From assembly GCA_029573365.1 (NCBI GenBank), contig JAKQGD010000070.1, forward strand, positions 1 to 7,278: a DNA stretch of 7,278 nucleotides, in the 5' to 3' direction. The stretch is from Bacteroidota bacterium (GTDB lineage: Bacteria; Bacteroidota; Bacteroidia; Chitinophagales; Saprospiraceae). Below, one piece after another: positions 5,565 through 7,278 of the stretch (position 1 is its first letter; each line of letters opens with the position of its first letter). The notes beneath the pieces were generated by a model. The model was not told the DNA's origin, made no database searches, and saw only the letters and a program-made list of their open reading frames with translations. A program made the position numbers and the translations under genes.

Positions 5565-7025
5565 TTACTTTAAAGGTATATTTCTGAGTATCTCCAGGGT
5601 ATAGTGCCAGAACTTTTCTACCGAGGTGATGCTGACTTTTTCGTCAGGCGAATGGGCCCCTTTTATGGTAGGACCATAGGATATCATGTCCATGGCTGGA
5701 TAATTGCGACCCAGAATGCCGCATTCCAGTCCGGCGTGGCAGGCTACAACATGTGGTTTGCTGCCGTGCATTTTTTCGTATAGGTCGGTCAGAACCTTGA
5801 GTATTGGCGAATTGACATTGGGCGTCCAGCCCGGATAATCACCGGAAAACATCACATCAAAGCCTGACTGTCTGAACACCGACTGCAGAGAGTAAGCCAC
5901 ATCCCACTTGGATGACTCGACAGATGATCTCGTAAGGCACATTACAGTGGCATTTCCTTCTGAGACATCTGTTTTTGCCACATTGTTAGAAGCCTCCACC
6001 AGATCGGCAATGTCGGGACTCATCCTGAAGACTCCGTTGTGGGCACCTCTGATGGCATCCAGTATAGATCTTGCATCTTCGGCATGTACAAAGTGTGGCG
6101 GCAAAGGCGAGGATTCCCACCTGATGTTAAGACCGGGATCCACAGTCGCATATTCCTTCCTTATGGCTGCTGACAGTTCTTCAAGCTGGCTGATAAAAAG
6201 TTTATCGTTGTCTGTGGGAACGATGACGATGGCTTCTGCTTCGCGTGGTATGGCGTTTCTGAGACTGCCCCCCATCAACCTTGTCAGCCTGAGGCCGCAT
6301 GACTCATCCATACCATAAATCAGGCGGGCCATAATCTTGTTAGCGTTGCCACGTCCCAAATGTATATCTATGCCCGAATGTCCTCCCTGCAGGCCTTTGA
6401 CAGCGATCCTGTAAGAAACATACTTATGCAGGTCAGCTTCGCTGGTCCTGTATTTGCGGGTGGCAGTAACGTCGAGACCACCGGCACACCCTATGTCTAT
6501 TTCGTCATCTTCCTCAGTGTCGAGGTTGAGGAGAATTTCACCACGTAAAAGGCCACCTTCCAGGCCCATCGCTCCGGTCATGCCCGTTTCTTCGTCGATC
6601 GTAAACAGGGCCTCAAGCTCAGGGTGAGGTATATCATCTGATGCCAAAATGGCCATGATGGTAGCCACACCGATACCGTTGTCAGACCCCAGTGTAGTAC
6701 CTCTGGCACGAACCCAGTCTCCATCTATGAACATATCTATGCCCCGTGTATCAAAATCGAAGTGGGTATCACTGTTTTTTTGGTGCACCATGTCCAGATG
6801 GGATTGCAGCACTACCGTTTTGCGGTTTTCCATGCCGGGAGTGGCAGGTTTGCGTATGATGACATTGCCGGTTTTGTCTGTCAGGGTTTCCAGGCCCAGG
6901 CCGGCACCGAAGTCCTGCATAAAGCGGATGACTTTTTCTTCTTTTTTTGAGGCACGGGGTATGGCATTGAGGTCGGCAAAGTGGTTCCAGAGCGGGGTAG
7001 GGTTTAGGTCTCTTATGGTTTTCAT
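5565..7025 (-). CDS. pepD: Aminoacyl-histidine dipeptidase (PepD, M20 family metallopeptidase)
   Basis: A cytosolic zinc dipeptidase of 486 residues, close to the roughly 485 of E. coli PepD, which cleaves Xaa-His and some other dipeptides. Positions matching the family's metal and catalytic residues are all present with a constant offset from the E. coli enzyme: H76 and D78 (SHLDMV), D115 (LGSDNGIG), E145-E146 (IDEETGMTG), D169 (LNLDTEED) and H458 (KGAHSPDE). The lid/dimerisation domain contains GLQGGHSGIDIH at 211-222. HAGLECG at 430-436 is also typical of this family. The ATG at 7025-7023 begins MKTIRDLNPTPLWNHF, where family members usually start. The same frame stays open up to an ATG at 7181, but that would add 52 unrelated residues, swallow the promoter at 7049-7080 and overlap the upstream gene, so it is rejected. 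Expressed probably as its own unit, for peptide turnover. Confidence 0.95.
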   Translation of the reverse strand: MKTIRDLNPTPLWNHFADLNAIPRASKKEEKVIRFMQDFGAGLGLETLTDKTGNVIIRKPATPGMENRKTVVLQSHLDMVHQKNSDTHFDFDTRGIDMFIDGDWVRARGTTLGSDNGIGVATIMAILASDDIPHPELEALFTIDEETGMTGAMGLEGGLLRGEILLNLDTEEDDEIDIGCAGGLDVTATRKYRTSEADLHKYVSYRIAVKGLQGGHSGIDIHLGRGNANKIMARLIYGMDESCGLRLTRLMGGSLRNAIPREAEAIVIVPTDNDKLFISQLEELSAAIRKEYATVDPGLNIRWESSPLPPHFVHAEDARSILDAIRGAHNGVFRMSPDIADLVEASNNVAKTDVSEGNATVMCLTRSSVESSKWDVAYSLQSVFRQSGFDVMFSGDYPGWTPNVNSPILKVLTDLYEKMHGSKPHVVACHAGLECGILGRNYPAMDMISYGPTIKGAHSPDEKVSITSVEKFWHYTLEILRNIPLK

Positions 7026-7048
7026 GTGGTGAAAGATTGGTGGAGTGA

Positions 7049-7080
7049 CGAAGGTAACAAAATCGCCAAAAATGTCAAAA
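7049..7080 (-). promoter_or_regulatory. Bacteroidota-type promoter for pepD
   Basis: On the minus strand TTTTG (7080-7076) is followed after exactly 19 bases by TACCTTCG (7056-7049). This fits the -33 TTTG and -7 TAnnTTTG elements of the Bacteroidota primary sigma factor, with one mismatch in the -7 box. Transcription would begin near 7043, giving a leader of about 18 bases before the pepD ATG at 7025. Confidence 0.75.
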
Positions 7081-7122
7081 TCATGTTTATCTGATCCACA
7101 AACTTTTGCTACATATGGTTGC

Positions 7123-7278
7123 TTAGTATAAAAAAGGCACGAGCCTCCATGTGCGGGCAACATATTTAGCATATGCATCATTGCCCGTATATTTATGACG
7201 GTTTAAGTTTTCAACCAATGGTATGCCACTGATGCGGGTCAGAAGTACAATGACCCATAAAGGGCTGATGACAGCCAT
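7123..7278 (-). CDS. C-terminal end of a probable DUF1295 (steroid 5-alpha-reductase-like) membrane protein, partial
   Basis: The final 51 codons and TAA stop of a gene that continues beyond the right edge. The residues begin in a hydrophobic segment (ISPLWVIVLLTRISGIPLVE). They then show a pattern of a Tyr-containing linker, YAKYVARTWRLVPFLY, and the stop. The order of a 'SPL' helix, 'SGIPLVE', 'Y..Y...T' and a terminal 'P' matches my recollection of the tail of DUF1295/isoprenylcysteine methyltransferase-like proteins. Those are multi-pass membrane enzymes, mostly of unknown substrate. The ATG at the window edge is most likely an internal Met. It ends 43 bases before the pepD promoter. Only the tail is visible, so the family call is moderate, while the coding nature and frame are well supported. 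Confidence 0.65.
   Translation of the reverse strand: MAVISPLWVIVLLTRISGIPLVENLNRHKYTGNDAYAKYVARTWRLVPFLY

Noticed and set aside
5908..7032. Several plus-strand open frames of 62-136 codons
   Set aside because: All are antisense to the intact pepD gene and have no recognisable motif or start signal.
1..7278. CRISPR array, insertion sequence, tRNA/rRNA, phage or defence genes
   Set aside because: No spaced repeats, transposase motifs, terminal inverted repeats or RNA gene signatures are seen. The triplet arrays at 368-550 are coding.

Overview
The window looks like a chromosomal segment from a member of the Bacteroidota, probably near the Saprospiraceae/Lewinella group. Three things suggest this. 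Two candidate promoters have the Bacteroidota shape (TTTG, about 19 bases, TAnnTTTG or TAnnTTCG) and there are no Shine-Dalgarno sites. MtaB and the PBP1A-class enzyme have Bacteroidota-like sequence. The TonB protein combines an extra N-terminal membrane segment, proline tracts and a Cys-containing C-terminal domain. The lineage is inferred from memory of family members, not from a search.

Every supported gene is on the minus strand, so transcription runs from high to low coordinates. In that order: the last 51 codons of a probable DUF1295 membrane protein (7278-7123); a short gap with a strong candidate promoter (7049-7080); a cytosolic M20-family aminoacyl-histidine dipeptidase, pepD (7025-5565); a 136-base intergenic region with a perfect inverted repeat and a candidate promoter; a bifunctional class A penicillin-binding protein (5428-2681); the tRNA methylthiotransferase mtaB (2665-1331); a small four-helix VanZ-like membrane protein (1294-914); and an energy-transducing TonB-family protein (907-1) that loses only its last few residues at the window edge.

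The last four genes are separated by 15, 36 and 6 bases with no obvious terminator, so they probably form one transcription unit. Three encode envelope proteins: a peptidoglycan synthase, a VanZ-like protein and TonB. The fourth is a translation-fidelity tRNA modification enzyme. pepD appears to be transcribed separately. No RNA genes, CRISPR arrays, insertion sequences or plus-strand genes were found.

Most of the window is ordinary housekeeping sequence and I see no convincing new defence or mobile system. The features most worth a second look are the two-membrane-segment TonB with 11- and 12-proline tracts, the pepD start correction backed by three lines of evidence, the AT-rich VanZ-like gene with a TTAA repeat across its stop codon, a CxxC pair beside the PBP active site, and the inverted repeat upstream of the PBP gene.
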